Assembly: GCA_027306995.1 (NCBI GenBank)
Contig: DAHUXS010000019.1
Coordinates: 62,001 to 126,000, forward strand
Length of the DNA stretch: 64,000 nucleotides
Direction: 5' to 3'
From: Lysobacter sp.
GTDB lineage: Bacteria; Pseudomonadota; Gammaproteobacteria; Xanthomonadales; Xanthomonadaceae
Shown here: positions 37,282-48,756 of the stretch, piece after piece
Position numbering within the stretch: the first letter of the stretch is position 1
Layout: every line of letters begins with the position of its first letter
Notes under the pieces: model-generated
What the model saw: only the letters and a program-made list of their open reading frames with translations
Databases searched by the model: none
Told to the model about the DNA's origin: nothing
Translations under genes and position numbers: made by a program

Positions 37282-37500
37282 TCAGCGGTGACGATAGGTG
37301 ATGCGGCCCTTGGTCAGGTCGTAGGGCGTCATCTCGACCTTGACGCGGTCGCCGGTCAGGATGCGGATGTAGTTCTTGCGCATGCGCCCGGAAATGTGGG
37401 CAATGATCTCGTGCCCGTTCTCCAGCTTGACCCGGAACATGGTGTTCGGCAGGGTCTCGGAGATCGTGCCTTCGAACTCGATGACGTCGTCTTTCGCCAT
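37282..37500 (-). CDS. infA: Translation initiation factor IF-1
   Basis: [72 protein letters not shown]. Confidence 0.98.
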   Translation of the reverse strand: MAKDDVIEFEGTISETLPNTMFRVKLENGHEIIAHISGRMRKNYIRILTGDRVKVEMTPYDLTKGRITYRHR

Positions 37501-37605
37501 AAATACTCAAGTAGGTGGGCAGCCGGTGCGGCGCCCGAAAGAGGGGAATTGTCGCATGCCAACGGGATCGGCGCAAAAAGCGGCCAGACCCGGCCCGAAA
37601 TAGGT

Positions 37606-38331
37606 CTAGTCGGCCAGCCCGGAGACAGGCAAGCCGGGCAGATCGGCGGTCCACGGCTCGACGACTCCGGGCAGGTCCACCAGCGCCGCGATCCGTCGCG
37701 CGAACAGGTCTCGCGGCATCGTTTCCGCGCCGAGGGTGCGCAGGTGCGGACTCTCGACCTGGGCATCGATCAGCGGCCAGCCACGGTTCTGCAGGAACCG
37801 GGCGAGCGCGGCCAGCGCGATCTTGGAGCCGCCGGACTCGCCGGAGAACATCGATTCGCCGTAGAACATCCGGCCGATGGCGACGCCATAGATGCCGCCA
37901 ACGAGACGTTCCTCGTCGAAGACTTCCACCGAATGGGCATGGCCAAGTCGATGCAGTTCCACGTAGGCATCGATCATGTCCGCGCCGATCCAGGTCCCGC
38001 GTTGGCCCGGGCGCGGCGAGGTCGCGCAGGCGCGCATGACCTCGGCGAAGGCGGTGTCCGCGCGCAGGGTCCAGCTGCTATGGCGCAATCCACGGCGGAA
38101 CTTCGTCGACAGGCGTACGCCATCCGTGCGAAACACCATGCGTGGATCCGGCGACCACCACAGGATCGGTTCGCCCGGGTTGAACCACGGGAAGATGCCG
38201 TGGCGGTAGGCATTGACCAGGCGTGTCGGCGACAGGTCGCCGCCGGCGCAGAGCAGGCCATCCGGCTGGCGCAGGGCGCGCTCCACGGGCGGGAATGGCG
38301 CGTCCGGATCGCCGGGCAGGATCGGAATCAT
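37606..38331 (-). CDS. aat: Leucyl/phenylalanyl-tRNA--protein transferase
   Basis: GLLCAGGDLSPTRLVNAYRHGIFPWFNPGEPILWWSPDPRMVF. Confidence 0.96.
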   Translation of the reverse strand: MIPILPGDPDAPFPPVERALRQPDGLLCAGGDLSPTRLVNAYRHGIFPWFNPGEPILWWSPDPRMVFRTDGVRLSTKFRRGLRHSSWTLRADTAFAEVMRACATSPRPGQRGTWIGADMIDAYVELHRLGHAHSVEVFDEERLVGGIYGVAIGRMFYGESMFSGESGGSKIALAALARFLQNRGWPLIDAQVESPHLRTLGAETMPRDLFARRIAALVDLPGVVEPWTADLPGLPVSGLAD

Positions 38332-39470
38332 GGCCGGATGTCGCCATCGCGGAATGGCGAGTGCCGATGCAATCGCACGGCATGGCGACGGACATCGCGA
38401 CGTTCGGCGGCGCACCAGTCGCCGAGCGCACCGCGGAAGCGCGGGTCGGCGATCCAGTGGCGGCTGCGTACGAGCGTGGGCAGGAAGCCGCGCGCGATCT
38501 TGTGTTCGCCCTGTGCGCCGGGCTCGAAACGCGTCAGTCCATGACGCAGGCAGTAGTCGATGCCCTGGTAGTAGCAGGTCTCGAAATGCAGGCCCGGTAG
38601 TTGCGCATGGCTGCCCCAGTAACGGCCGTACAAGGTGTCGCCGCCGCGCAGGCAGAGCGCGCCGGCGATGGCCTCGCCATCGACTTCGGCGATGAACAGC
38701 ACCAGTTGCCGCGGCATCGTGCTGGCGATGTCGCGAAGGAATTCCAGCGTCAACGCCGGTGAGTTGCCGTATTCGGCGAAGGTCTGCAGATAGAACCCAT
38801 GGATCGCGCCGAGATCGGCATCGCTGGCTTCATCGCCGTGCACGATGCGGAAGGTCACGCCGACACGTTCGACCTTGGCGCGTTCCTGGCGGATGTTCTT
38901 GCGATGCTTGGCATCCATCGCGGCGAGATAGTCGTCGAATGTCTTCCAGCCATCGCCGTTGTTCCAGTGGTACTGGATGTCCTCGCGCAGCAGCCAGTCT
39001 TCGCCAAAGCTGGAATCTTCATCTTCGGGATGAAAATTGACATGCACCGACGACAACTCCTGCGCGCTGCACAGTTTGGTCATTGCGGTCGCAAGCGCCT
39101 GGCGAAGCTCCTGCGTCGGTGCCAGCAGGCGTGGCCCGGTGACCGGCGAATACGGCGCGCCGCACAACCATTTCGGGTAGTACTCGAGGCCGTGCTGGGC
39201 ATAGGCGTGCGCCCAGGTGAAATCGAACACGAACTCGCCATGCGAATTGGACTTCAGGTACATCGGCGCCGCGGCGACCAGCGTTTCTTCGTCCCACAGC
39301 GTCAGGTGATGCGGCGCCCAGCCCCAATCAGCGCGCAGGCAGCCGGTGCGTTCCAGCGCCGACAGGAAGGCATGGTGAACGAAGGGGTGATCGCTGGAAT
39401 GCAGCGCGTCCCAGCGCCCGGCGGGAATGGCGTCGAGCGATTCGAGGATGCGGGCCTGCAGTGCGGGCAT
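38328..39470 (-). CDS. GNAT-like N-acyltransferase (COG3146/DUF482 family)
   Basis: FVHHAFLSALERTGC...FTWAHAYAQHGLEYYPKWLCGAPYSPVTGPRLL...YYQGIDYCLRHGLTRFEPGAQGEHKIARGF. Confidence 0.88.
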   Translation of the reverse strand: MPALQARILESLDAIPAGRWDALHSSDHPFVHHAFLSALERTGCLRADWGWAPHHLTLWDEETLVAAAPMYLKSNSHGEFVFDFTWAHAYAQHGLEYYPKWLCGAPYSPVTGPRLLAPTQELRQALATAMTKLCSAQELSSVHVNFHPEDEDSSFGEDWLLREDIQYHWNNGDGWKTFDDYLAAMDAKHRKNIRQERAKVERVGVTFRIVHGDEASDADLGAIHGFYLQTFAEYGNSPALTLEFLRDIASTMPRQLVLFIAEVDGEAIAGALCLRGGDTLYGRYWGSHAQLPGLHFETCYYQGIDYCLRHGLTRFEPGAQGEHKIARGFLPTLVRSRHWIADPRFRGALGDWCAAERRDVRRHAVRLHRHSPFRDGDIRP

Positions 39471-39478
39471 CGCTCCGG

Positions 39479-40150
39479 TCAGGCCGCGGGAACGCGCAGG
39501 TCGTCGGTCACGCGGCCGTGCGCAGAGATGCTGTCTTCGTGTGCCTGTTCGCGCCAGGTTTCCGCGAGTGCGGCGGCATACCAGTCGCGCATGGCCGGCA
39601 GGTCGCGCAGGCGTTGTGCGTAGGCGGATGCGGCGTCGCCCAGCTTCAATCCATAGGTCTGGATGCGGAACGCGACCGGTGCGAAGAAGGCATCGACCGC
39701 GGTGAATTCGCTGCCGGCGAGGAACGGACCGCCGAAGCGCCACAGGCCTTCGTTCCACAGTGCATCGAGGCGGGCGATGTCATCGGCGAGCGCAGGCGAT
39801 ATCGAAGCCAATTTGACCCGCTGGCCGCAGCTCATCGAGCAGACATTGCGCAACTCTGCGAATCCGGAATGCATTTCCGCCGCGGCGGAACGCGCCCAGG
39901 CACGGGCGATGACATCGCGCGGCCACACTTCCGAATGGTGTTCGGCCAGGTATTCGGTGATCGCCAGCGAATCCCAGACAGTGATGTCGCCGTCGTTGAG
40001 GCAGGGCACGCGGCGCGTCGGCGAGAACGAGAAGAGTTCGCCGAAGGGATGCATGCGTTCCTCGAACGGAATGCCGAGCGTCTTCAGCAATACCCAGGGC
40101 CGCAGCGACCACGACGAATAGTTCTTGTTGGCGATATGCAGGGTCAGCAT
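39479..40150 (-). CDS. Glutathione S-transferase family protein
   Basis: MLTLHIANKNYSSWSLRPWVLLKTLGIPFEERMHPFGE...VPCLNDGDITVWDSLAITEYLAE. Confidence 0.9.
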   Translation of the reverse strand: MLTLHIANKNYSSWSLRPWVLLKTLGIPFEERMHPFGELFSFSPTRRVPCLNDGDITVWDSLAITEYLAEHHSEVWPRDVIARAWARSAAAEMHSGFAELRNVCSMSCGQRVKLASISPALADDIARLDALWNEGLWRFGGPFLAGSEFTAVDAFFAPVAFRIQTYGLKLGDAASAYAQRLRDLPAMRDWYAAALAETWREQAHEDSISAHGRVTDDLRVPAA

Positions 40151-40162
40151 GGCGTCCTCGAT

Positions 40163-41410
40163 TCAATGCAGCAGGGGGAGTTGGAAGATCGCGTGGAGCA
40201 GGAGACCGGCGAGTCCGCCGATCACCGTGCCGTTGAGGCGGATATATTGCAGGTCGCGGCCGACGCTGCGTTCGATTTCGTCGACCAGGAAGCGAGTGTC
40301 CCATGCATCCACGGTCTGGCGAATATAGGCCGGCGCGATGACACGCAGTTGCGCGGCGATGTGCTCGCCGGCGATCCGCAACTGTTCGTTGGCGGTGGCC
40401 TGCCACACCGGATCGTCGCGCAGGCGCCGCCCCAGGCGTTCGGCGTGCTGGCGGAACTGCCGCATGCTGGTGGAATCGTCATTGGCGAGATCGCCGCGCA
40501 GCCAGTCGCGCAGCTGCCGCCACAGGCCACGGACATAGTCCTGCAGTTCGGGACTGTCGATCAGCTTCTGCTTGAACGCGGCGATGCGCTGCTGCAGCTC
40601 GGGGTCGTCCTCGAGGGCATCGATCAGGCGCATGGCTTCGGCGCCATAGCGTTGGCGCAGGGGGTGGTCGGGCGTGTTCAACACGTCCTGCACTTCCTCG
40701 ATGATCGCGTTGGCGAGACGGGTCGACAGCGAGACGGCGAGGTCTTCGGTGTAGTCGAGCTTGTCGGCCAGCCAGGTGAGCTTGGGGAATTCCCGGCGGG
40801 CCATCACGATCAGTTTTTCAGTGATGAAATCGCGCACGCCGGGTTGGCCCATCCATGCCGCGACCTGCGACAGGCCGGCATTCAGCACTTTCTGGTGATG
40901 GCCTCCACGGGTGAGGACATGCATCAGCTGCGATGCGGTGCGCGCCGCGTCCCAGTGCTGCAGTTGGCGGCTGGCCATCGCCATCAGTTCGCGCTCAAAC
41001 GCCGGGGAATCCAGCGCATCCAGCGATTGCCGCGCCCACGACTGCAACTGCCGCGACAATTGTTCGAGGCGTTCCGGGGTCGAGAGGAATTCGCCGAGGC
41101 GCAGCGCTGGATTCCATTCGTCCACCCGTTTCAGGATCTGCTCGGGGGCAAGGAAGTTATCGGCGACGAAACGCGCCAGCGCGTCGGCGATGCGCTTCTT
41201 GTTGCGCGGGATGATCGCGGTGTGCGGGATCGGCAATCCCAGGGGATGGCGGAACAACGCGACCACCGCGAACCAGTCGGCCAGGGCGCCAACGGTGGCC
41301 GCTTCGGCGAAGGCGCCGACCCAGCCCCAAACGCCTTGCCGCCCGAAATGTTGCGCCACCACCAGCAATGCGATCGCACCGAGCATGAAGGCCAGGGCAA
41401 TGGCCTTCAT
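40163..41410 (-). CDS. DUF445 family membrane protein
   Basis: MKAIALAFMLGAIALLVVAQ...GALADWFAVVALFRHPLGLPIPHTAIIPRNKKRIADALARFVADNFL. Confidence 0.9.
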   Translation of the reverse strand: MKAIALAFMLGAIALLVVAQHFGRQGVWGWVGAFAEAATVGALADWFAVVALFRHPLGLPIPHTAIIPRNKKRIADALARFVADNFLAPEQILKRVDEWNPALRLGEFLSTPERLEQLSRQLQSWARQSLDALDSPAFERELMAMASRQLQHWDAARTASQLMHVLTRGGHHQKVLNAGLSQVAAWMGQPGVRDFITEKLIVMARREFPKLTWLADKLDYTEDLAVSLSTRLANAIIEEVQDVLNTPDHPLRQRYGAEAMRLIDALEDDPELQQRIAAFKQKLIDSPELQDYVRGLWRQLRDWLRGDLANDDSTSMRQFRQHAERLGRRLRDDPVWQATANEQLRIAGEHIAAQLRVIAPAYIRQTVDAWDTRFLVDEIERSVGRDLQYIRLNGTVIGGLAGLLLHAIFQLPLLH

Positions 41411-41439
41411 GCGGGCGAGGCGGCGGGCGCGGTCTTGAG

Positions 41440-42438
<999 letters not shown>

Positions 42439-42474
42439 CTAGTGTAAGCGTCCGTTCCATTCAGATGCGGGCTG

Positions 42475-44910
42475 ATGCCCGTTCCATCAACCCCCAGCCC
42501 AACATCTCCCGAGTCAGAACACACCTTGGCAGCCACTCGACCCAATCGCCGCACCCGCGCCAAATCCGACACCGGGACCGAGCGCGCTCGCGCGATGGCC
42601 GAGCCGCGGCCGCCGATGAGTCCGCAGCGCAAGCGGATGATCCGCGACATCACCCTGATTGCCGTCGCGCCGATCCTGCTCTATCTGTTCGCCTGTCTGT
42701 TCACGTATTCACCGCAGGATCCGGGCTGGTCGAGCAGCGTCGGCGTCACCACGCCGCTGCATAACGTCGGCGGCAAGGTCGGCGCCTGGCTGGCCGACGT
42801 GCTGATCTACCTGTTCGGTTACGTCGCCTGGCTGGTGCCGGTGCTGCTCGGAGCGGTGGTGTGGATCACCCTGTTCCGGCCGGTCGATGCCGAGGCAAGC
42901 GAGCAGGAAGCGGAAATCACCCCGGCGCTGCGCCTGATCGCGCTGTTCGCCTTCCTGATCGCCGCGGTCGGGCTGCTGCAATTGCGGATCGGCAACGTCG
43001 AGAATTTCTCGGCGGGTGCGGGCGGCATCCTCGGTCGCCTGGTGGGGGATTCGCTGCGGCATACCGTCGGCCAGGCCGGCGGCGTGTTGTTCATGATCGC
43101 GTTGCTGCTGATTTCGGTGACGCTGGCGACGCGCTTCTCCTGGTTCTGGCTGATGGAACGCATCGGCGGCTGGGTGATGGCGGTCCCGGGCATGTTCCGC
43201 AAGGGCCAGCAACAGGCCAGCGAATGGCAGGAAGCGCGCCAGATGCGCGAAGAGCGCGTCGAGGCGCGCAAGGTCGATACCGAACTGCGCGCCAAGCGCG
43301 AGAAGGTGAAGATCGAACCGCCGGCTGCGCCCGTCATCGAGAAATCGGAACGCGCCAAGCGCGACCAGCAGATTCCGCTGTTCGTCGGCGGCGATCCTGG
43401 CGCATTGCCGCCGCTGGCGCTGCTCGACGATCCCAAGCCGCAGGCCAAGGGCTACGACGAGGAAACCCTCGAAACCCTGTCGCGCCAGATCGAATACAAG
43501 CTCAAGGATTTCCGCATCGACGCCCAGGTGGTCGGCGCCTATCCGGGCCCGGTGATCACCCGTTTCGAAATCGAGCCGGCGCCGGGCATCAAGGTCAGCT
43601 CGATCAGCTCGCTCGACAAGGACATTGCACGCGGCCTGTCGGTGAAGTCGGTGCGCGTGGTCGACGTCATCCCCGGCAAGTCGGTGATCGGCCTCGAAAT
43701 CCCCAACACCAGCCGCGAGATGATCTATCTCTCGGAACTGTTGCGTTCGCGCGAGTACGACAAGTCGCCGAGTCCGCTGACGCTCGCACTCGGCAAGGAC
43801 ATCGCCGGTCGCCCGACGGTGGCCGATCTCGCGCGCATGCCGCACTTGCTGGTCGCCGGCACGACGGGTTCCGGCAAGTCGGTAGCGGTCAATGCGATGG
43901 TGCTGTCGCTGCTGTTCAAGGCCAGCGCCAAGGACGTGCGCATGCTGATGATCGATCCCAAGATGCTGGAACTCAGCGTCTATCAGGGCATTCCGCACCT
44001 GTTGGCGCCGGTCGTCACCGACATGAAGGAGGCCGCCAACGGCCTGCGCTGGTGCGTCGGCGAGATGGAGCGCCGCTACAAGCTGATGAGCGCGGTCGGT
44101 GTGCGCAACCTGGCCGGCTTCAACAAGAAGGTGAAGGACGCCGCCGACGCCGGCCAGCCGATCATGGATCCCCTGTTCAAGCCGTCGGGCATTCCGGACG
44201 AAGCGCCGCAGCCGCTCGATACCTTGCCGTTCATCGTCGTCTTCATCGACGAATTCGCCGACATGATGATGATCGTCGGCAAGAAGGTCGAGGAACTGAT
44301 CGCACGCTTGGCGCAGAAGGCGCGCGCCGCCGGCATCCACCTGATCCTGGCGACGCAGCGTCCCTCGGTCGACGTCATCACCGGCCTGATCAAGGCCAAC
44401 ATCCCGACCCGCATTGCCTTCCAGGTGTCGAGCAAGATCGACTCGCGCACCATCCTCGACCAGTCCGGCGCGGAAACGCTGCTCGGCCACGGCGACATGC
44501 TCTACATGCCGCCCGGCACCTCGATGCCGGAACGCGTGCATGGCGCCTTCGTCAGCGACGAGGAAGTGCATCGCGTGGTCGAACAGCTCAAGCAGAGCGG
44601 ACAGCCCGATTACATCGACGGTGTGCTGGAGGAAGTGCAGACGATGTACGACGGCAGCAGCGTCGGCGCGACCGGCTTGCCGGAAGCGTCCAGCAACGGC
44701 GACGACGAAAGCGATCCGCTGTACGACGAGGCGATCCGCATCGTCACCGAAACGCGTCGCGCCTCGATCTCCGGCGTGCAGCGTCGTCTCAAGATCGGCT
44801 ACAACCGCGCCGCGCGCCTGGTCGAGGCGATGGAAGCGGCCGGCGTGGTCAGCCCGCCGGAACACAACGGCGACCGCACCGTGCTGGCGCCACCGCCGGT
44901 ACGCGACTGA
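42475..44910 (+). CDS. ftsK: DNA translocase FtsK (start codon uncertain)
   Basis: N-terminal TM helices; [28 protein letters not shown]...; C-terminal gamma domain [39 protein letters not shown]. Confidence 0.97.
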   Translation: MPVPSTPSPTSPESEHTLAATRPNRRTRAKSDTGTERARAMAEPRPPMSPQRKRMIRDITLIAVAPILLYLFACLFTYSPQDPGWSSSVGVTTPLHNVGGKVGAWLADVLIYLFGYVAWLVPVLLGAVVWITLFRPVDAEASEQEAEITPALRLIALFAFLIAAVGLLQLRIGNVENFSAGAGGILGRLVGDSLRHTVGQAGGVLFMIALLLISVTLATRFSWFWLMERIGGWVMAVPGMFRKGQQQASEWQEARQMREERVEARKVDTELRAKREKVKIEPPAAPVIEKSERAKRDQQIPLFVGGDPGALPPLALLDDPKPQAKGYDEETLETLSRQIEYKLKDFRIDAQVVGAYPGPVITRFEIEPAPGIKVSSISSLDKDIARGLSVKSVRVVDVIPGKSVIGLEIPNTSREMIYLSELLRSREYDKSPSPLTLALGKDIAGRPTVADLARMPHLLVAGTTGSGKSVAVNAMVLSLLFKASAKDVRMLMIDPKMLELSVYQGIPHLLAPVVTDMKEAANGLRWCVGEMERRYKLMSAVGVRNLAGFNKKVKDAADAGQPIMDPLFKPSGIPDEAPQPLDTLPFIVVFIDEFADMMMIVGKKVEELIARLAQKARAAGIHLILATQRPSVDVITGLIKANIPTRIAFQVSSKIDSRTILDQSGAETLLGHGDMLYMPPGTSMPERVHGAFVSDEEVHRVVEQLKQSGQPDYIDGVLEEVQTMYDGSSVGATGLPEASSNGDDESDPLYDEAIRIVTETRRASISGVQRRLKIGYNRAARLVEAMEAAGVVSPPEHNGDRTVLAPPPVRD

Positions 44911-44966
44911 GCGCTGCCGGCACCCGGATAAGTCCCCGCATCCGCCATTTCCAACGAGGTCCAAGG

Positions 44967-46892
44967 ATGACGATTCGTTTCGCATGGCTGGTGCTGCTGT
45001 CGTGGTTATGCATGCCCGTGTCGCTGCAGGCCCAGGGCGTCCCCGCGACGTCGACGTCGTCGGCTGCGAATACCAAGGAAGCGGCCAACAACGCCAGTCA
45101 TGTGCGCTATCGCGCCGACTACGTGGTGGCTGCCGACGCCACTTATACCGAGACGGATTTCAACGATATCCTGGTGAAGACCAAGGCCGGTGTCGACGGC
45201 TACAGCCAGGTTCGCCTGGACTACAGCAGCAAGCACGAAACGCTCGACGTCCTCGAGGCATACACGGTGGGTCCGGACGGACAGCGCCGCGATGTGCCCA
45301 AGGACAAGATCTACAGCCAGGAAAGTTATTCCAGCGCCAGCGGACCGATGTATGCCGACTACAAGGTCAAGATCATCGTGTTCCCGGATCTCGCGCCGGG
45401 CAGCCATCTGGTCTATTCCTTCCGCAAGCACGTGCTGCATCCGACGTTCGGCGGCTACTTCCGCATCCTGGAAACGTTCAATCCGTTCGAACAGTTCGAC
45501 GACGCCGAAGTGACGCTGCAGGCGCCCAGCGTCATGCCGATGCATCTGTTCGTCCGCGACGTGCAGGGCGACAAGCCGGTGGTCGCCGGTGATCGCACCA
45601 GTTGGCGCTGGCGGTACCGTCGCAGCGATCCGCTGAAGTCGCAGACGTTCTCCGCCGAAGCCTGGGAATACGGGCCGGTGGTGATGGCCAGTACCTATTC
45701 CGATTTCTCGCAGCTCGGCCGCGCGTACGACGTCAAGGCGAAAGCCGCCGCCGCGGTGACACCGGCGATCCGCGCGCAGGCGGATGCCATCACCCAAGGC
45801 ATCGATGGCCATCGCGCGCAGGCGCAGGCGATCTACGAATGGGTGGCGAAGAACATTCGCTATGTCGCCATCTATCTCGGCAACGGCGGCTACGAACCCA
45901 ACAGCGCCGACAGCATCCTTGCCAACCGCTATGGCGACTGCAAGGACCACACGGTCATCCTCGAGGCATTGCTGGCCGCCAAGGGCATCGCCAGTTCACC
46001 GGTGCTGATCGGTGCCGGCAGCGGCCCGGAATGGTCGCAGGTTGCGCTGGTCGAACGTTTCAATCACGCGATCAACTATGTCCCGGAATTCGATCTCTAC
46101 CTCGATTCCACCAGTCCGTTCGCGCGCTTCGGCCAGCTGCCGGGTGGCGATCTCGGCAAGCCGGTCGTGCATACGCGCGACGGTCGCCTGGCCTATACGC
46201 CGGCCAACGATGCCGAACGCAATTACAGCCAGGTCGCGACCACGTTCCGTTACGACGCTGACGGAAACGCCAAGGGCCAGACCGGCATCGACATCGGGCC
46301 GGTGGGCGAAATCGGATTGCGTGGCGCCTTCGCCCAGGTCAATGGACAGATCCGCTCGATGGTGGAGCAGTCCTTCCTTGGCCAGGCGGGATTGATCGGA
46401 AGCGGAAGGCTCGAACTGCATGGCGATGCCACCGACCTGCGCCAGCCTTTTGGATACGGCTTCGGCTTCGAGGCGAACGACGTCGTCGATTTCAGCGTGC
46501 CGGGCGGGATGACGTTGCCGTTGCCGCCGGGCAGCGGTTCGCTGCGCAACAAATACCAGCGCTATGCCAATCCGGCCAACGAAGTGCCATTCCATTGCTC
46601 GGATGAATCGCGCGAGCAGGAAACCTATGTTCTGGAATTTCCCGCGTCGGTGAAGCTGGATGCGATCCCCAAGGACATGGAATTCAGCAATGCCGCGGGG
46701 CAGTACAGCGCGCGCTGGCAGCGCGACGGGCAGAAGGTCACGGCCGTGCATGTCCTGCAGTTGAAGTCGGTGCGTGGCCCGCACGCCTTGTGCCAGCCAC
46801 AGGATTACGGCCTGTACCGCGCATTGATGCAGGCGGTCCGACGCGGATTCCGGGCCCAGGTCGTCTACGGCGATCTCGCCGCACAGCACTGA
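44967..46892 (+). CDS. Secreted DUF3857 / transglutaminase-like domain protein
   Basis: Signal peptide; DYKVKIIVFPDLAPGSHLVYSFRKHVLHPTFGGYFRI; YEWVAKNIRYVAIYLGNGGYEPNSADSILANRYGDCKDHTVILEALLAAKGI. Confidence 0.9.
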   Translation: MTIRFAWLVLLSWLCMPVSLQAQGVPATSTSSAANTKEAANNASHVRYRADYVVAADATYTETDFNDILVKTKAGVDGYSQVRLDYSSKHETLDVLEAYTVGPDGQRRDVPKDKIYSQESYSSASGPMYADYKVKIIVFPDLAPGSHLVYSFRKHVLHPTFGGYFRILETFNPFEQFDDAEVTLQAPSVMPMHLFVRDVQGDKPVVAGDRTSWRWRYRRSDPLKSQTFSAEAWEYGPVVMASTYSDFSQLGRAYDVKAKAAAAVTPAIRAQADAITQGIDGHRAQAQAIYEWVAKNIRYVAIYLGNGGYEPNSADSILANRYGDCKDHTVILEALLAAKGIASSPVLIGAGSGPEWSQVALVERFNHAINYVPEFDLYLDSTSPFARFGQLPGGDLGKPVVHTRDGRLAYTPANDAERNYSQVATTFRYDADGNAKGQTGIDIGPVGEIGLRGAFAQVNGQIRSMVEQSFLGQAGLIGSGRLELHGDATDLRQPFGYGFGFEANDVVDFSVPGGMTLPLPPGSGSLRNKYQRYANPANEVPFHCSDESREQETYVLEFPASVKLDAIPKDMEFSNAAGQYSARWQRDGQKVTAVHVLQLKSVRGPHALCQPQDYGLYRALMQAVRRGFRAQVVYGDLAAQH

Positions 46893-46993
46893 GGATTTCC
46901 CCAAGCGCTGTCAACCACGACCATCGCCTGCGCGTTGTTGTCGACGACGCACGGCGATTCGAAGCATTTCGCCGTCCCCTGGCGCCTGGAGAA

Positions 46994-47626
46994 ATGCATT
47001 CGATGAGTCGTCATCACGTAGTCATCACCGGAACCGGGCGTGCGGGCACCACGTTCCTGATCCAGTTGATGACGGCGCTGGGCATGCCGACCGGCTTCCA
47101 CGAACGCGCGGCCGATATCTATCCACTGGCCAATGCCGGGATGGAACTGGATATCCGCGACCGCCATGCGCCTTACGTCGTCAAGAGTCCGTGGCTGTGC
47201 GACCAGCTTGACGAGGTCCTCGCCGATCACGACATTGTGATCGACCATGTCCTGGTGCCGGTGCGCGACCTGTTCAGTGCGGCGGAAAGCCGACGCTCGG
47301 TCTCACGCGCGAGCGGTCACGACGATGCGCCTGGCGGGTTGTGGGATACGCCGGATCCCGGCCAGCAGGAAGACATCCTCACGACCAAGCTGTACAAGCT
47401 CATCTATACGCTGGCCAAGCACGACATCCCGGTGACGCTGCTGCATTTCCCGAGGATTACCCGCGACGCCGATTATCTCTACGAAAAGCTGAAGCCATTG
47501 CTCCGCTTGTCGCAGCGCTGGAATTTCCATGATGCTTTCCAGCACGTCGTCAAACCCGCACTGGTGCATGATTTCAAACCACGCAGCCAACACATGACCA
47601 AGTCCGCCTCCCGGAGCCCTGCATGA
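46994..47626 (+). CDS. P-loop sulfotransferase-like protein
   Basis: HHVVITGTGRAGTTFLIQLMTALGMPTG (PAPS/P-loop-like GTGRAGTTFL) and HVLVPVRDLFSAAESRRSVSR. Confidence 0.7.
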   Translation: MHSMSRHHVVITGTGRAGTTFLIQLMTALGMPTGFHERAADIYPLANAGMELDIRDRHAPYVVKSPWLCDQLDEVLADHDIVIDHVLVPVRDLFSAAESRRSVSRASGHDDAPGGLWDTPDPGQQEDILTTKLYKLIYTLAKHDIPVTLLHFPRITRDADYLYEKLKPLLRLSQRWNFHDAFQHVVKPALVHDFKPRSQHMTKSASRSPA

Positions 47627-48006
47627 ACATTCTTCGCGCCACCATCGTTGCAACCCTAGGACTGACCGCCGTGTTGGCGATCGGTGCCTGTCATCGCGGG
47701 CAGGACGGGCAGGCCGGGGGAGACAACGGCGGCGGTGGCCATCGTGGCCACGGCATGGACTTCAGCGACGTGAAGTTCCCGATCGCCAAGGCCGATTTCA
47801 TCACGCGGATGAACACGCGGATGCGCCAGCGTTGCGCCAGCCGTGACGCCCAGGCGCAGCAGCCGGGACGCGGCATCGATTGCGGTACGCTGGAAGCGGG
47901 CATCGCCAAGTGCGCGACGACCGCTGCGATCCCCGACAGCATCGCCGACCAGGACGCCGCACGCGACGCCGGGCGCAGCTATTTCCAGTGCGTGCGCCAG
48001 CAGTGA
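47623..48006 (+). CDS. Putative lipoprotein, hypothetical
   Basis: MNILRATIVATLGLTAVLAIGAC lipobox; ATGA overlap with previous gene. Confidence 0.7.
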   Translation: MNILRATIVATLGLTAVLAIGACHRGQDGQAGGDNGGGGHRGHGMDFSDVKFPIAKADFITRMNTRMRQRCASRDAQAQQPGRGIDCGTLEAGIAKCATTAAIPDSIADQDAARDAGRSYFQCVRQQ

Positions 48007-48099
48007 CGGTTTGACGGATCGATCGCGCCGAGCCGCATTCAGGTCGGGGTTCAGCCGGATCGGGGCACACTGCCCGTGGACACTGGCAAGGAGCGAGCG

Positions 48100-48720
48100 A
48101 TGCGTATTTCCCGATGGCTGACCGGCCTATGCGTGCTGGTGCTGGCTCAGGTCGCGCATGCCGACGCCCGCGCTGATCTCGCGGCCTTCACCCAGGGATT
48201 GAAGTCGCTTCAGGGCGGTTTCTCGCAGGAGGTCTACGACACCAAGGGCCGCCTCAAGCAGTCGTCGTCCGGACGCGTGTCGCTGGCGACGCCGCGCCAG
48301 TTCCGTTGGGAATACGTCAAGCCGTATCGCCAGCTCGTCGTCGCCGACGGCAAAACCGTGTGGATCTACGAGCCCGACCTGCAACAGGTGAGCAAGCGAC
48401 CGCAGGGACCCGAAGAGCAGAACAGCCCGCTGGCGATCCTGGTCGACCCGGCGCGGCTCGACCGCAACTATGTCGTGACCGATGGTGGCGCCAGCGCAGG
48501 CGTGAACTGGCTGACGATCGCGCCGCGCTCCAAGGCCGACAGCAATTTCCAGTCGGCGAAGATCGGCTTCAAGGACGGCCAGTTGTCGCAGATCGTCGTG
48601 ATCGATCCGCTCGGCCAGCGGACCCAGATGTATTTCGCGCAGTGGCAACGCAACATCGCCTTGCCGGCGGCCAGCTTCAGCTTCACGCCGCCCAAGGATG
48701 TCGACGTCATCGGCGATTGA
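48100..48720 (+). CDS. lolA: Outer-membrane lipoprotein carrier protein LolA
   Basis: ADLAAFTQGLKSLQGGFSQEVYDTKGRLKQSSSGRVSLATPRQFRWEYVKPYRQLVVADGKTVWIYEPDLQQV. Confidence 0.96.
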   Translation: MRISRWLTGLCVLVLAQVAHADARADLAAFTQGLKSLQGGFSQEVYDTKGRLKQSSSGRVSLATPRQFRWEYVKPYRQLVVADGKTVWIYEPDLQQVSKRPQGPEEQNSPLAILVDPARLDRNYVVTDGGASAGVNWLTIAPRSKADSNFQSAKIGFKDGQLSQIVVIDPLGQRTQMYFAQWQRNIALPAASFSFTPPKDVDVIGD

Positions 48721-48756
48721 GGCGTCGCGACGGATGGCGTCGTAACATCGGGGCGA

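Noticed and set aside
42709-44985. 758-aa minus-strand ORF antisense to ftsK
   Set aside because: Shadow ORF; ftsK is clear on the plus strand.
42861-46892. 1343-aa plus-strand ORF as a giant protein
   Set aside because: First ~700 codons are an alternative frame of ftsK; the real gene starts at 44967 with a signal peptide.
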